Shown here one piece after another: positions 56,020 to 64,000 of a DNA stretch of 64,000 bases. The DNA is from Cytobacillus oceanisediminis 2691 (lineage in GTDB: Bacteria > Bacillota > Bacilli > Bacillales > Cytobacillaceae). Both the position numbers and the translations under genes were made by a program. Location of the stretch: positions 3,881,501-3,945,500 of the forward strand of contig NZ_CP015506.1 in assembly GCF_000294775.2 (NCBI RefSeq), written 5' to 3'. How positions within the stretch are numbered: the stretch's first letter is position 1; every line of letters starts with the position of its first letter. Under the pieces are notes generated by a model that was given only the letters and a program-made list of their open reading frames with translations, searched no databases and was not told the DNA's origin.

Positions 56020-56110
56020 AATTTCGATGCATGATGTTTCATTTCCTTCCTGGAGACAAAACTAGTGCATTTTCGCTAAAAATAATTAACATAAAGATTC
56101 TTTTCGACAA
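56020..56110 (-). promoter_or_regulatory. Sigma-H promoter and 0A box of the spoIIA operon
   Basis: On the minus strand the -35 GAAGGAAAT (56041-56049) fits RNAGGAWWW fully. The -10 ATCGAAATT (56020-56028) fits RNNGAATWW with one mismatch, and the spacer is 12 bases. A perfect Spo0A box TTGTCGAA is at 56103-56110, about 54 bases upstream of the -35. The arrangement is that of spoIIA in B. subtilis. Confidence 0.8.
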
Positions 56111-56124
56111 AAATGAATGGTTAT

Positions 56125-57288
56125 TTATTCAGCTTTTGAAAATAATCCCATAGATCTCTTAAACAAGGTCCACCATGATGCTTCCATACTATCTTCTTTA
56201 GCAACCAGAGGGCTTTCAACTAAAACTTTTCCATTCTTTTTCAAGGTTAGTGTCCCGATTTGATCGCCCTTTTGGACAGGTGCTTTAATATTTTTATTTA
56301 ATGTAACTTTTTGTTCAATTTCCTCAATGCTTTCACCTTTTTTAGTTAATAGGGAAATCGGTTCGCTTGTCAGGGCTTCAACCATTTTCTTCTCCCCTTT
56401 GCTTACTGCAACTTTGCCAAGGACATGATTTCTTTCATACATTGGATGTGTCTTATATTGGCTAAATGCATAGTCGAGCATTTTAGTCACTTGGGCATTG
56501 CGTTCTTTGGAAGTCGGTGCGCCAAATACAACTGCTATTACCCGCATGCCATCTTTCTCGGCAGTTGCTGTCAAGCAGTATTTTGCTTCAGATGTGAAAC
56601 CTGTTTTAAGCCCATCAACTCCTGGATAAAATCGCACAAGGCGATTTGTATTGACAAGCCAGAATTTTTTATCTGTGTCTTCACGAAGATAGGCTTCATA
56701 GGTTCCAGTAAAATCTGTTATCTTTTCATATTTAAGGAGCTCTTTTGCCATTATTGCCATATCATGTGCAGTACTGTAATGTTCTTTAGCTGACAGGCCT
56801 GTAGGGTTTTGGAAATTAGTGTTCTTAAGGCCTAATTCCTTTGCCTTATTATTCATCATTTCAACGAAAGCTTCTTCTGAACCGGCAATTCTCTCAGCCA
56901 TTGCAACGGACGCATCATTTCCTGAACCAATAGCGATTCCCTGCAGCATTTGCTTTGTGGTCATTTCTTCACCTGGCTCAAGGAAAATTTGCGAGCCGCC
57001 CATTGATGCCGCATACTCGCTTGTCCGGATTTTCTCATCCCATGACAGCTTTCCTTCATCTATAGCTTCCATGATTAGAAGCATTGTCATTACTTTAGTC
57101 ATACTCGCAGGCGGCAGCTGTTCACCGCTATTTTTTTCATACAATATCGATCCGGTATCACGTTCGATAAGAATTGCGGATTTCACATTATCCGCTAAAT
57201 CTGCACTGCTTTCTCTTGCAAATCCTGAAGGAACAAAGATTGTTGCCATTAATAATGTTATTAACATCAATGAGACGAGTCGTTTCAT
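56125..57288 (-). CDS. dacF: D-alanyl-D-alanine carboxypeptidase DacF
   Basis: Forespore-made penicillin-binding carboxypeptidase that reduces cortex cross-linking, with DacB. The 387-residue protein has a signal peptide (residues 1-25) and the motifs ASMTKVMTMLL (SxxK), SGNDASV (SxN) and LKTGFT (KTG). A beta-rich C-terminal domain follows, and an amphipathic membrane anchor at the end (ASWWTLFKRSMGLFSK). The start at 57288 has GGAGG upstream. It is followed by spoIIA, and read-through into spoIIA is possible because no terminator separates them. A sigma-F-like promoter precedes it. Confidence 0.96.
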   Translation of the reverse strand: MKRLVSLMLITLLMATIFVPSGFARESSADLADNVKSAILIERDTGSILYEKNSGEQLPPASMTKVMTMLLIMEAIDEGKLSWDEKIRTSEYAASMGGSQIFLEPGEEMTTKQMLQGIAIGSGNDASVAMAERIAGSEEAFVEMMNNKAKELGLKNTNFQNPTGLSAKEHYSTAHDMAIMAKELLKYEKITDFTGTYEAYLREDTDKKFWLVNTNRLVRFYPGVDGLKTGFTSEAKYCLTATAEKDGMRVIAVVFGAPTSKERNAQVTKMLDYAFSQYKTHPMYERNHVLGKVAVSKGEKKMVEALTSEPISLLTKKGESIEEIEQKVTLNKNIKAPVQKGDQIGTLTLKKNGKVLVESPLVAKEDSMEASWWTLFKRSMGLFSKAE

Positions 57289-57317
57289 CACACAATACCT
57301 CCATTCTTTATAGCCTC

Positions 57318-57346
57318 CATTTTTTCCATTCAAAGAAAATTTATAC
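57318..57346 (-). promoter_or_regulatory. Sigma-F-like promoter of dacF
   Basis: On the minus strand GTATA (57342-57346) fits the sigma-F -35 and GGAAAAAATG (57318-57327) fits the -10 pattern GGnnAnAnTR completely. They are separated by 14 bases, one short of the usual 15-16. dacF is sigma-F dependent in B. subtilis. Confidence 0.65.
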
Positions 57347-57395
57347 AAGTTCTGGCTGACTAAAAAGAAAATAAGAGAAACAGCTCCACAAAAAA

Positions 57396-57421
57396 GCCGC
57401 CAGACATGAAGTCCTGGCGGC
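57396..57421 (-). terminator. Intrinsic terminator of deoB-pupG-pdp
   Basis: GCCGCCAG and CTGGCGGC form a perfect 8-bp stem with a 10-base loop, then TTTTTTG on the minus strand. Confidence 0.95.
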
Positions 57422-57435
57422 TTTTTGCTGCTATA

Positions 57436-58743
57436 TTATTCAGTTATTTCTTCATGAATCAATACTGGAGCCGGTACTTTTTCAGTCGACATAGCAATGT
57501 TTTCATAAAGCATATTTCTTACTTCTTCTACATTTTCGAAGTTGCTGTAGATGGTTACGAGAGATTCGCCCTTCTGTACCTGGTCGCCGATTTTCTTTCT
57601 TAACATAAGGCCGACAGCAAGATCGATTTCGGATTCCTTGGTTGCTCTTCCTGCTCCTAAAAGCATGGCTGCTGTTCCGATTTCATCCGCTGCAATCTCA
57701 GAAACATAGCCATCCTGCTTAGCTTCTAATTCAAATGTATATTTTGCCTGAGGCAATTTTTGCGGATCATCAACAACGGAAGCATCTCCGCCCTGAGAGC
57801 TTAAGAATACTTTGAATGTGTCTAAAGCGGAACCGTCTTTAATAACATTTTCAAGCTTCTCACGCGCTTCCTTCAATGAATTCGCTTTTTTCGCCAAGAA
57901 AACCATATGGCTGCCCAAGGTCAGGCAAAGTTCTGTCAAATCTTCAGGACCTTCGCCTTTTAATGTATCGATCGCTTCTTTTACTTCAAGGGCATTTCCA
58001 ATTGCATAGCCCAGCGGCTGGCTCATATCGGAGATAACTGCCATTGTGTTTCTGCCAACATTATTTCCGATTCGAACCATCGCTTTCGCTAATTCACGTG
58101 AATCATCAAGTGTCTTCATAAATGCGCCAGCGCCTGTTTTAACATCAAGGACAATGGCGTCAGCACCTGCAGCGATTTTCTTGCTCATAATCGAACTTGC
58201 AATTAGAGGAATGCTGTCGACTGTAGCTGTAACATCGCGCAGTGCATACAACTTTTTGTCAGCTGGTGTTAAGTTTCCGCTCTGTCCAATTACTGCAATT
58301 TTATTTTGATTAACAAGCTTTATAAATTCATCATTTTCAATTTCCACATGGAAACCTACTACAGACTCAAGTTTGTCGATTGTTCCGCCTGTATGTCCGA
58401 GTCCCCTGCCTGACATCTTCGCAACCGGAACACCCACTGCCGCTACAAGCGGCCCCAGGACCAGTGTTGTTGTATCGCCAACACCGCCAGTTGAATGTTT
58501 ATCTACTTTAATGCCTTCTATTTTCGATAAGTCGATTTGATCACCGGATTCTACCATCGCCATAGTCAAGTCGGCTCTTTCGCTCTCTGTCATTCCCTGG
58601 AAAAAGATAGCCATTGTTAAAGCACTTACCTGATAATCCGGGATTGATCCGTCTGTATATCCTTTAATGACAAACTGAATTTCTTCTGTTGTTAACTCAA
58701 GTCCATCCCTTTTCTTTTCAATAAGATCCACCATTCTCATCAT
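57436..58743 (-). CDS. pdp: Pyrimidine-nucleoside phosphorylase
   Basis: Phosphorolyses uridine, thymidine and deoxyuridine to the base and (deoxy)ribose 1-phosphate. The 435-residue protein shows the glycosyltransferase family 3 marks: TDGSIPDYQ in the N-terminal helices, the phosphate-binding [15 protein letters not shown] (about residue 82), [17 protein letters not shown] (about residue 112), and KTGAGAFM. I use the second ATG (58743), which aligns with the family. It follows pupG by 222 bases, where repeat A4 sits; in B. subtilis the genes are closer. Confidence 0.96.
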   Translation of the reverse strand: MMRMVDLIEKKRDGLELTTEEIQFVIKGYTDGSIPDYQVSALTMAIFFQGMTESERADLTMAMVESGDQIDLSKIEGIKVDKHSTGGVGDTTTLVLGPLVAAVGVPVAKMSGRGLGHTGGTIDKLESVVGFHVEIENDEFIKLVNQNKIAVIGQSGNLTPADKKLYALRDVTATVDSIPLIASSIMSKKIAAGADAIVLDVKTGAGAFMKTLDDSRELAKAMVRIGNNVGRNTMAVISDMSQPLGYAIGNALEVKEAIDTLKGEGPEDLTELCLTLGSHMVFLAKKANSLKEAREKLENVIKDGSALDTFKVFLSSQGGDASVVDDPQKLPQAKYTFELEAKQDGYVSEIAADEIGTAAMLLGAGRATKESEIDLAVGLMLRKKIGDQVQKGESLVTIYSNFENVEEVRNMLYENIAMSTEKVPAPVLIHEEITE

Positions 58744-58815
58744 CAAACACCACTGCTTTCATTTATTCTTTTCTTATGGCTCTAATCTAATCGGATTGTT
58801 GTTTTTGTTCAATAA

Positions 58816-58913
58816 GCAGCCCGTTGATTTCAGCACGGGACACTTGCTTCCCGCAGGGAGGAACGAGAGCCTCCTCTGAGCAGGAGTCAAGTGCCCTCCG
58901 CTCCAACCAACTT
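58816..58913 (+). repeat. Dispersed repeat family A, copy 4 (short form)
   Basis: Starts cagcccgttgatttcagcac, has cacttgcttcccgcaggga and cgagagcctcctc, then jumps to aagtgccctccgctccaacc, so the middle block with the caccgcacgaag core is missing. It lies between pupG and pdp. Confidence 0.75.
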
Positions 58914-58968
58914 AGTAATTAAACTAAGTTAGCCGCATAGCCTCAGAATCAACATGCCTTAAAAAATC

Positions 58969-59790
58969 TTATACACCAAGTTCCTTAACAATTGCTTTCA
59001 CATAACGAAGGAAATCGGCTTTGACTTTCTCAGTTGTTTCGATTACTTCTTCGTGGTTCAGCGGCTGATCCAGGATACCTGCAGCCATATTTGAGATACA
59101 GGAGATTCCAAGAACATTCATTCCTGAATGCTGTGCCACAATGACTTCTGGAACAGTTGACATGCCGACTGCATCTCCGCCCATTGTTCTCAGCATGCGA
59201 ATTTCTGCAGGTGTTTCATAAGTTGGCCCTGTATTGCCGACATAAACTCCTTCCTGAATCTTCAGGTCTAGCTTATCGGCTATATCTCTGGCAAGCTTTC
59301 TCAATTCTTTGGAATATGCTTCTGACATATCCGGAAAACGCGGACCCATGCGGGAATCATTGGGACCAATAAGCGGATTGCTGCCCATATTGTTGATATG
59401 GTCTGAAATAAGCATGAGATCACCAGGTGAATAGGCTTCATTCACTCCGCCTGCTGCATTCGTAACAATAAGCTTCTCAACACCCATTTCGTTCATAACT
59501 CTTACCGGAAAGGTTACTTTATCAAATGAGTATCCTTCGTAATAATGGAAACGGCCTTGCATAGCAACCACTTCAATGCCGTTCAAACGTCCGAATACCA
59601 GTTGTCCTGCATGGCCCTCTACTGTTGATACAGGAAAATCAGGGATTTCGTTATAAGGGATTTTAACCGGTTCTTCAATTTCGTCTGCCAGCACTCCAAG
59701 TCCTGACCCTAATATCAGCCCAATCTTTGGCTGTCCAGTATACTTATTTTTAAGAAATTCAGCCGCATTTTGAATTTTGCTATAATTCAT
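58969..59790 (-). CDS. pupG: Purine-nucleoside phosphorylase (PupG/PunA type)
   Basis: Trimeric-type enzyme of 273 residues that phosphorolyses guanosine and inosine. The phosphate-binding IGLILGSGLGVLADEI is near residue 20. VEGHAGQLVFGRLNG, FHYYEGYSFDKVTFPVRVM, TNAAGGVNEAYSPGDLMLI and the MSTVPEVIVAQHSGM active-site stretch follow. The start at 59790 has GAGGAG seven bases upstream. It lies 30 bases after deoB and before pdp, giving a nucleoside salvage unit. Confidence 0.96.
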   Translation of the reverse strand: MNYSKIQNAAEFLKNKYTGQPKIGLILGSGLGVLADEIEEPVKIPYNEIPDFPVSTVEGHAGQLVFGRLNGIEVVAMQGRFHYYEGYSFDKVTFPVRVMNEMGVEKLIVTNAAGGVNEAYSPGDLMLISDHINNMGSNPLIGPNDSRMGPRFPDMSEAYSKELRKLARDIADKLDLKIQEGVYVGNTGPTYETPAEIRMLRTMGGDAVGMSTVPEVIVAQHSGMNVLGISCISNMAAGILDQPLNHEEVIETTEKVKADFLRYVKAIVKELGV

Positions 59791-59820
59791 CGTCATTCTC
59801 CTCATCTGCTTTTTTATTCG

Positions 59821-61005
59821 TTATTTCAATTGATTTAAAAAGCTTTTGCCAAAAGCCGGCATCTTTACATTAAAGTTATCAGCAATTGTTGCTCCAATAT
59901 CTGCAAAGGTTTCGCTAATTGGAAGCTCTTGCCCTTCCTCCATGTCTTTTGAGTAAACAAGAAGAGGAACATATTCACGTGTATGATCTGTGCCATGGTG
60001 GACCGGGTCATTACCATGGTCCGCAGTGATCATTAATAGGTCGCCGTCCTGCATTTTTTCAAATACTTCAGGCAGGCGCTCATCAAATTCTTCAAGTGCT
60101 TTTCCATAGCCTACCGGATCACGTCTATGCCCAAATAATGCATCAAAGTCAACAAGATTCAAAAAGCTCAGCCCCGTAAACTCTTTTTCAAATGTTTCAA
60201 TCAGCTTATCCATTCCGTCCATATTTGAAGTTGTACGAATGGCTTCCGTTACCCCTTCGCCATCAAAAATGTCGGAAATTTTGCCGATTGCCAATACATC
60301 GAGGCCAATGTCTGCCATTTCGTTCATTACCGTGCGGTCAAAAGGCTTTAACGCATAATCATGTCTATTGGATGTTCTTTGGAAATTTCCCGGCTCGCCA
60401 ATGAATGGTCTGGCAATCACTCTGCCGACCATATATTTTTCATCCAGCGTCAGTTCGCGTGCAATCTTACAGATTTCATACTGTTCTTCGATTGGTATTA
60501 TATCTTCATGTGCCGCGATCTGCAGTACTGAATCGGCTGATGTATAAACAATCAAAGCGCCGGTTTTCATATGCTCTTCCCCGAGTTCAACTAGAATTTC
60601 CGTTCCGCTCGCCGGTTTATTGCCGATTATTTTTCTCCCGGTACGGGCTTCAAGTTCAGAAATCAATTCCTGCGGGAACCCGTCTGGAAATACCCGAAAG
60701 GGGGTTTGGATATTCAAGCCCATGATCTCCCAATGTCCAGTCATTGTGTCTTTTCCGTTAGATGCTTCCTGCATTTTAGTGTAAAATGCCATTGGCTTCT
60801 CTGCTTTTTCGATTCCTTTGATTTCATTGATATTACTAAGCCCGAGTTTGCCCATATTCGGCATCTTCAGGCCATTCATTTTTTCTGCAATGTGGCCAAT
60901 CGTATCAGCGCCTTTATCACCGAACTTATCGGCATCAGGCGCTTCTCCAATTCCTACTGAGTCCATGACGATTAAAAAAACGCGCTTATATGTATATGCA
61001 GACAT
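59821..61005 (-). CDS. deoB: Phosphopentomutase
   Basis: Interconverts (deoxy)ribose 1-phosphate and 5-phosphate, linking nucleoside phosphorylases to the pentose pathway. The 394-residue protein is of the alkaline-phosphatase superfamily type, with metal ligands in [13 protein letters not shown] (about residue 10), the phosphorylated threonine region [11 protein letters not shown] (about residue 86), and the late [27 protein letters not shown] precedes the ATG. First gene of deoB-pupG-pdp. Confidence 0.97.
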   Translation of the reverse strand: MSAYTYKRVFLIVMDSVGIGEAPDADKFGDKGADTIGHIAEKMNGLKMPNMGKLGLSNINEIKGIEKAEKPMAFYTKMQEASNGKDTMTGHWEIMGLNIQTPFRVFPDGFPQELISELEARTGRKIIGNKPASGTEILVELGEEHMKTGALIVYTSADSVLQIAAHEDIIPIEEQYEICKIARELTLDEKYMVGRVIARPFIGEPGNFQRTSNRHDYALKPFDRTVMNEMADIGLDVLAIGKISDIFDGEGVTEAIRTTSNMDGMDKLIETFEKEFTGLSFLNLVDFDALFGHRRDPVGYGKALEEFDERLPEVFEKMQDGDLLMITADHGNDPVHHGTDHTREYVPLLVYSKDMEEGQELPISETFADIGATIADNFNVKMPAFGKSFLNQLK

Positions 61006-61098
61006 ATGTAAACCTCCTAATTATTTGAATACGGTTACAAAAATCATATTCGTATAGTACCCTTTTTAGGTTTATTTAACACTGATTCTCTTGCTGAA

Positions 61099-61162
61099 AG
61101 AAAAGCGGAACGCCTTGTCTGCCCACACACCTCAAGGAGGCAGGCGATGGACCTGGACAGTA
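61099..61162 (+). repeat. Dispersed repeat family B, short degenerate copy 5
   Basis: The gene-free interval 61006-61326 contains aaagaaaagcggaacgccttg, then ctcaaggaggcaggcgatgg and cctggacagt, which match the left and right ends of family B with loss of the middle. The rest holds the deoB promoter region and the xerD terminator. Confidence 0.6.
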
Positions 61163-61266
61163 AAAAAGGTAATTCTTTCAGTTAAATAAATATATAGATA
61201 GCCCTTTCATTCGTCAGAAGTCTGACATCTATATTTTACATAATAAACAGGTAAAAAGACAAGAAA

Positions 61267-61292
61267 AAGCTGCCTATTTTTCATGGCAGCTT
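61267..61292 (-). terminator. Intrinsic terminator of xerD
   Basis: AAGCTGCC and GGCAGCTT form a perfect 8-bp stem with a 10-base loop, then TTTCTT on the minus strand. It is 35 bases past the xerD stop. Confidence 0.85.
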
Positions 61293-61326
61293 TATGACAT
61301 TTATATTTACTTAGTTAATTAATGGT

Positions 61327-62220
61327 TTAAGCACGGGGATGATATTGGCTGTACACATCTTTAAGGCGAGTTTTGGTTACATGCGTATAAATTTGCGTGG
61401 TGGAAATATCGGCATGTCCAAGCATTTCCTGGACTGCCCGCAAATCCGCACCATTTTCAAGCAGATGAGTAGCAAATGAATGCCTCAGCGTATGCGGAGT
61501 AAGTTCCTTCTCGATCCCTGCCTCCTGAGCCAGCCGCTTCAATATTTTCCAAAATCCCTGTCTTGAAAGACGTTTGCCGTGATGATTTAAAAATAACGCT
61601 TCATCTTTATGCTTTTTTGGAGCAAACTTTCCTCTTCCTTCATTTAAATATTTTTCCAGCGCTTCTGAGGCTGTTTTGCCAATAGGCACAATCCGCTCCT
61701 TGTTTCCTTTGCCTATACATCTTACAAAGCCCATCGTTAAATGGACATCACCTATGTTCAGGCCAATCAGCTCACTTACGCGAATGCCTGTAGCATATAA
61801 AAGTTCAAGCATGGCTTTATCGCGCAAACCAAAGTGATCCTTTATCTCTGGAAAATCCAATAAAGTTTCCACTTCCTGCATATTTAATACTTTTGGAAGC
61901 GAACGTTCCATTTGCGGTGTTTCTATATGGACCGAAGGGTCATGGCCAACTGCTTTTTCGCGGAGCAGAAATTGGTGAAAGGCCCTTATGGAGGCTATAT
62001 GCCGGGCCAAGGTTTTTGAGGATTTGCCCTGTTTTTTTAAAAAGCCGAGAAATTGGACAATCTGTGTCCGCTGCACACTCTCAAGGCTTGAAATCTTCTC
62101 TTCAGACTTGAGATATTTCAGATAACTTTTCAAATCTCTTTCATAAGATACAATTGTATTTTTGGCCAGGCCTTTTTCTACAAGTAAATAATGAATAAAG
62201 TCCCTTAACTGATCATCCAT
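61327..62220 (-). CDS. xerD: Site-specific tyrosine recombinase XerD
   Basis: Recombinase of 297 residues that works with its XerC-type partner at dif to resolve chromosome dimers. The SAM-like N-terminal domain (about 1-85) is followed by the catalytic domain with the first arginine in [13 protein letters not shown] and [12 protein letters not shown] (H-x-x-R). Then come [15 protein letters not shown] with the H and the tyrosine nucleophile. It follows yqzK by 9 bases, as in B. subtilis (ripX). Confidence 0.96.
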   Translation of the reverse strand: MDDQLRDFIHYLLVEKGLAKNTIVSYERDLKSYLKYLKSEEKISSLESVQRTQIVQFLGFLKKQGKSSKTLARHIASIRAFHQFLLREKAVGHDPSVHIETPQMERSLPKVLNMQEVETLLDFPEIKDHFGLRDKAMLELLYATGIRVSELIGLNIGDVHLTMGFVRCIGKGNKERIVPIGKTASEALEKYLNEGRGKFAPKKHKDEALFLNHHGKRLSRQGFWKILKRLAQEAGIEKELTPHTLRHSFATHLLENGADLRAVQEMLGHADISTTQIYTHVTKTRLKDVYSQYHPRA

Positions 62221-62229
62221 ATGATTGCA

Positions 62230-62457
62230 TTACTCCCCATTTAAATAGAAAAGAATTAACCGGTCCAGCAAGCTCCTATCTTCATCTGTACCGCTCGCCG
62301 ACACCTTAACAGCCGCTCCCTGTGGTTCGTCATAGCGGTGATAATCCTGGTATTCTTCGTTTAACCACATAATACCATAATAAAAAAGGATTGTGCATCC
62401 AGTAAAAATGACAAACACTTTAATGGTCTGAAAAGCCATACTCAGCCAGGATTTCAT
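62230..62457 (-). CDS. yqzK: YqzK family membrane protein (DUF4227)
   Basis: A 75-residue protein with one N-terminal membrane segment (about 7-27, FQTIKVFVIFTGCTILFYYG) and a soluble tail rich in charged residues (QDYHRYDEPQGAAVKV, SLLDRLILFYLNGE). It is the YqzK pattern known between fur and xerD in Bacillus. The start at 62457 has GGAGG eight bases upstream. Function unknown. Confidence 0.88.
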   Translation of the reverse strand: MKSWLSMAFQTIKVFVIFTGCTILFYYGIMWLNEEYQDYHRYDEPQGAAVKVSASGTDEDRSLLDRLILFYLNGE

Positions 62458-62650
62458 TGTTTGGTCCTCCATCACTTTTAATAAGCAAAGATTCAAATGC
62501 TTTCTATTATTAAAAGGTATGCCATTTTGGACAAGAATTATACCTGAATCTGCATAATTGGCGTTTCTTCAGGGCACTCTTCCTTTTTGTTTGTTATTGG
62601 GGATTTACTTTTATAACCAGGCTCTTATGGATTGTTGTTTTTCTGAAAGA

Positions 62651-62845
62651 AGCCCGTTGATTTCAGCACGGGGCACTCCAGCTTTCCCGCGGGGAGGAAT
62701 GAGAGCCTCCTCGGCTTCGCGTCTCTCCCTTCCCTCTCCTCCCGCAGAACATTGAATAAACCTCCTTGAATGAACACCGCACGAAGGAAATGCGATAGCA
62801 TTTTCGAGGATCAAGTGCCCACAGCGAAGATCAACTTTGCGGTAA
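62651..62845 (+). repeat. Dispersed repeat family A, copy 5
   Basis: The gene-free interval 62458-62941 contains a full copy from agcccgttgatttcagcacg through gagagcctcctcggcttc and caccgcacgaaggaaatgcg to tcaagtgcccacagcgaagatcaac-like end (given here in two parts). It sits between the fur terminator and yqzK. The flanking bases 62458-62650 show nothing else I recognise. Confidence 0.8.
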
Positions 62846-62897
62846 AAAATATTTTTATCCATTCGAAAACAGCAAACTTTGTGAAAATAGATCAAAA

Positions 62898-62930
62898 TAA
62901 AAAGCCCATTCTAATGTAAGAATAAGCTTT
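62898..62930 (-). terminator. Intrinsic terminator of fur
   Basis: AAAGCTTATTCT pairs with AGAATGGGCTTT with two internal mismatches across a 6-base loop, then TTATTTT on the minus strand. It lies just past the fur stop. Confidence 0.75.
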
Positions 62931-62941
62931 GTCAATAAATA

Positions 62942-63415
62942 TTAGTTTTCTTCTGTTTCGGTTTCGTTGTCTGTCTGTTTATCCTGGCAGCGGTAGCAGA
63001 TGCCATGAAACGTAAGGCGGTGATCCTTTATTTTAAAGTTCCAGCGGCGTTCAACCACTTCCTCTACGTCTTCAAGCAAATCTTCCTGAATTTCATCAAC
63101 AGCTCCGCACTCAATACAGACTAAATGGTGGTGAAAATGGGCTGCCCCTTCCTGACGCAGGTCATAACGGGAAACTCCATCACCAAAGTTAATTTTATCG
63201 ACAATTTTTAGTTCAGTCAGCAATTCAAGTGTTCTATATACAGTTGCCAAGCCTATCTCAGGCGATTTCTCTTTTACTAGGAGGTAGACATCTTCCGCAC
63301 TTAAATGATCCTCTTCGTGTTCTAACAGGACGCGAACTGTTGCCTCTCGCTGTGGTGTTAGTTTATAGCTGGATGAATGCAACTGTTTTTTTATTCTTTC
63401 AATTCTGCTTTCCAT
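62942..63415 (-). CDS. fur: Ferric uptake regulator Fur
   Basis: Fe(II)-dependent repressor of 157 residues. The N-terminal winged helix (about 10-85) has TPQREATVRVLLEHEEDH and LATVYRTLELL. The dimerisation and metal domain has HFHHHLVCIECGAVDEI with the regulatory and structural metal ligands, and CYRC near the end. The two CxxC pairs give the structural zinc site. GGGAGGG lies nine bases before the ATG. PerR and Zur are paralogues; position before yqzK-xerD and after spoIIM identifies Fur. Confidence 0.95.
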   Translation of the reverse strand: MESRIERIKKQLHSSSYKLTPQREATVRVLLEHEEDHLSAEDVYLLVKEKSPEIGLATVYRTLELLTELKIVDKINFGDGVSRYDLRQEGAAHFHHHLVCIECGAVDEIQEDLLEDVEEVVERRWNFKIKDHRLTFHGICYRCQDKQTDNETETEEN

Positions 63416-63517
63416 ACCGAAAGTCCCTCCCTCGCCACTAACATTCTCATTATAACAGAAATGAGATCACATTCAAAATAAAATAATTATAAATAACAGA
63501 TAAAAATTACTTTCATA

Positions 63518-63532
63518 TAATAATTATTATAA
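63518..63532 (-). promoter_or_regulatory. PerR-box-like operator upstream of fur
   Basis: On the minus strand TTATAATAATTATTA matches the PerR box TTATAATnATTATAA at 13 of 14 fixed positions. It is 103 bases upstream of the fur start, in the spoIIM-fur interval. fur is PerR-regulated in B. subtilis. The AT-rich setting lowers the weight of the match. Confidence 0.6.
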
Positions 63533-63613
63533 TATGATTCAAAACATATTTAAACCTCTTTATATGTACCCTATCTTCTTTGTTTCTATCCCTTTTCCTG
63601 CACAAACAAAAGA

Positions 63614-63630
63614 CAGAGCTGGTAGCTCTG
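63614..63630 (-). terminator. Intrinsic terminator of spoIIM
   Basis: CAGAGCT and AGCTCTG form a perfect 7-bp stem with a 3-base loop, followed by TCTTTTGTTTG on the minus strand. Confidence 0.85.
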
Positions 63631-63650
63631 CCATTACATTCATTCATATG

Positions 63651-64000
63651 TTAGGATTGGATTGAGTTGACAACAGACTTCATTAAGACAGGCGAGATAA
63701 ACGCCTCCACTCCGGCTGCAGCAATTAGAAACAGAATGGCTACTGCAAAAGCAACCATATACCTTCCAAAAAGAGGCATCATGGGCTGACCGACTTTTTT
63801 CATAAATTGTCTTCTTATCATTTTTAAAGAGAAAGAAACAGCCAGTGCTGCAGCGAGAATAAATATAGGTATAATGATCAGATTCTGGGGAAGGACCGAT
63901 ACAAAGGAAAGCAAAAACCCTTCCCATCCCATTTGGTTAACGAGAAAACCAACTGTAAAGCCAACCACCATCCCTTTCATAAATAGAAGAATCAGAATGA
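63651..64000 (-). CDS. spoIIM: Stage II sporulation protein M, C-terminal part (cut by window edge)
   Basis: Membrane component of the SpoIIDMP engulfment machine. The last 115 or so codons are in the window, and the frame is open to base 64000 (ILILLFMKGMVVGFTVGFLV at the edge), so the true start lies beyond it. At least three membrane segments are visible and the end is AAAGVEAFISPVLMKSVVNS. SpoIIM is about 210 residues in Bacillus. Position before fur agrees with B. subtilis. Confidence 0.9.
   Translation of the reverse strand, partial: ILILLFMKGMVVGFTVGFLVNQMGWEGFLLSFVSVLPQNLIIIPIFILAAALAVSFSLKMIRRQFMKKVGQPMMPLFGRYMVAFAVAILFLIAAAGVEAFISPVLMKSVVNSIQS

Noticed and set aside
62611-62895. 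Minus-strand frame of 94 codons between yqzK and fur
   Set aside because: It is made of repeat A5. The equivalent frame in other copies is interrupted.

Overview
The window is a stretch of low-GC Firmicutes core chromosome from an endospore former of the family Bacillaceae. Gene content and order follow the Bacillus subtilis ypb/ypd/ypf/yph, res/sigX, dacB-spm, scp, spoVA-lysA, spoIIA and fur-xerD regions. The genus is probably Bacillus in the wide sense or a close relative such as Cytobacillus; the genus is an inference. Most genes lie on the minus strand. There is no prophage, insertion sequence, CRISPR array, rRNA or tRNA gene that I can support. The non-core content is two families of dispersed intergenic repeats (called A and B here), five copies each, some of them fragments.

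Layout, left to right. 1-7.5 kb: gpsA, der, the YIEGIA membrane protein with its small capping subunit, yphA, ypzI, fni and an S1-domain protein. 7.8-12.5 kb: plsC-like acyltransferase, cmk, ypfB, the PilZ flagellar brake, and the germination pair sleB-ypeB. 12.6-19.2 kb: prsW, ansA, the bacillithiol disulfide reductase ypdA, gudB, mecB/ypbH and a MerR-type regulator with a CarH-like B12 domain. 19.2-28.6 kb: ypbG, a small membrane protein, a CBS protein, cotJABC, ypbF-ypbE-ypbD-recQ-ypbB, ferredoxin, and ribU under an FMN riboswitch. 28.7-40.2 kb: a PHP phosphatase, an M23/LysM hydrolase, sigX-rsiX, resABCDE and rluB. 40.7-50.8 kb: dacB-spmA-spmB, sodF, ypuI, scpAB, a YjcZ microprotein, ypuF, ribT, ypuA and lysA. 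51-57.3 kb: a reduced spoVA cluster, the spoIIA operon and dacF. 57.4-64 kb: pdp, pupG, deoB, xerD, yqzK, fur and the 3' part of spoIIM.

Functionally the window is rich in sporulation and germination genes, and several of them carry readable forespore or mother-cell promoters: a sigma-H promoter plus 0A box for spoIIA, sigma-G for spoVA, sigma-E for dacB and a sigma-F-like site for dacF. It also holds respiration control and cytochrome c maturation (res), envelope stress control (sigX with an autoregulatory promoter), redox functions (ypdA, sodF, fur with a PerR-box-like site) and nucleoside salvage. Most operons end in clear intrinsic terminators, several of them shared by convergent genes.

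I see no obvious new defence or biosynthetic system. The points most worth following are the B12/light-type regulator with a palindrome inside its own promoter, the spoVA locus lacking spoVAC, spoVAD and spoVAEb, a membrane-protein gene whose start lies inside its neighbour's terminator stem, the poorly understood YIEGIA module, and the two repeat families that sit between genes and their terminators.
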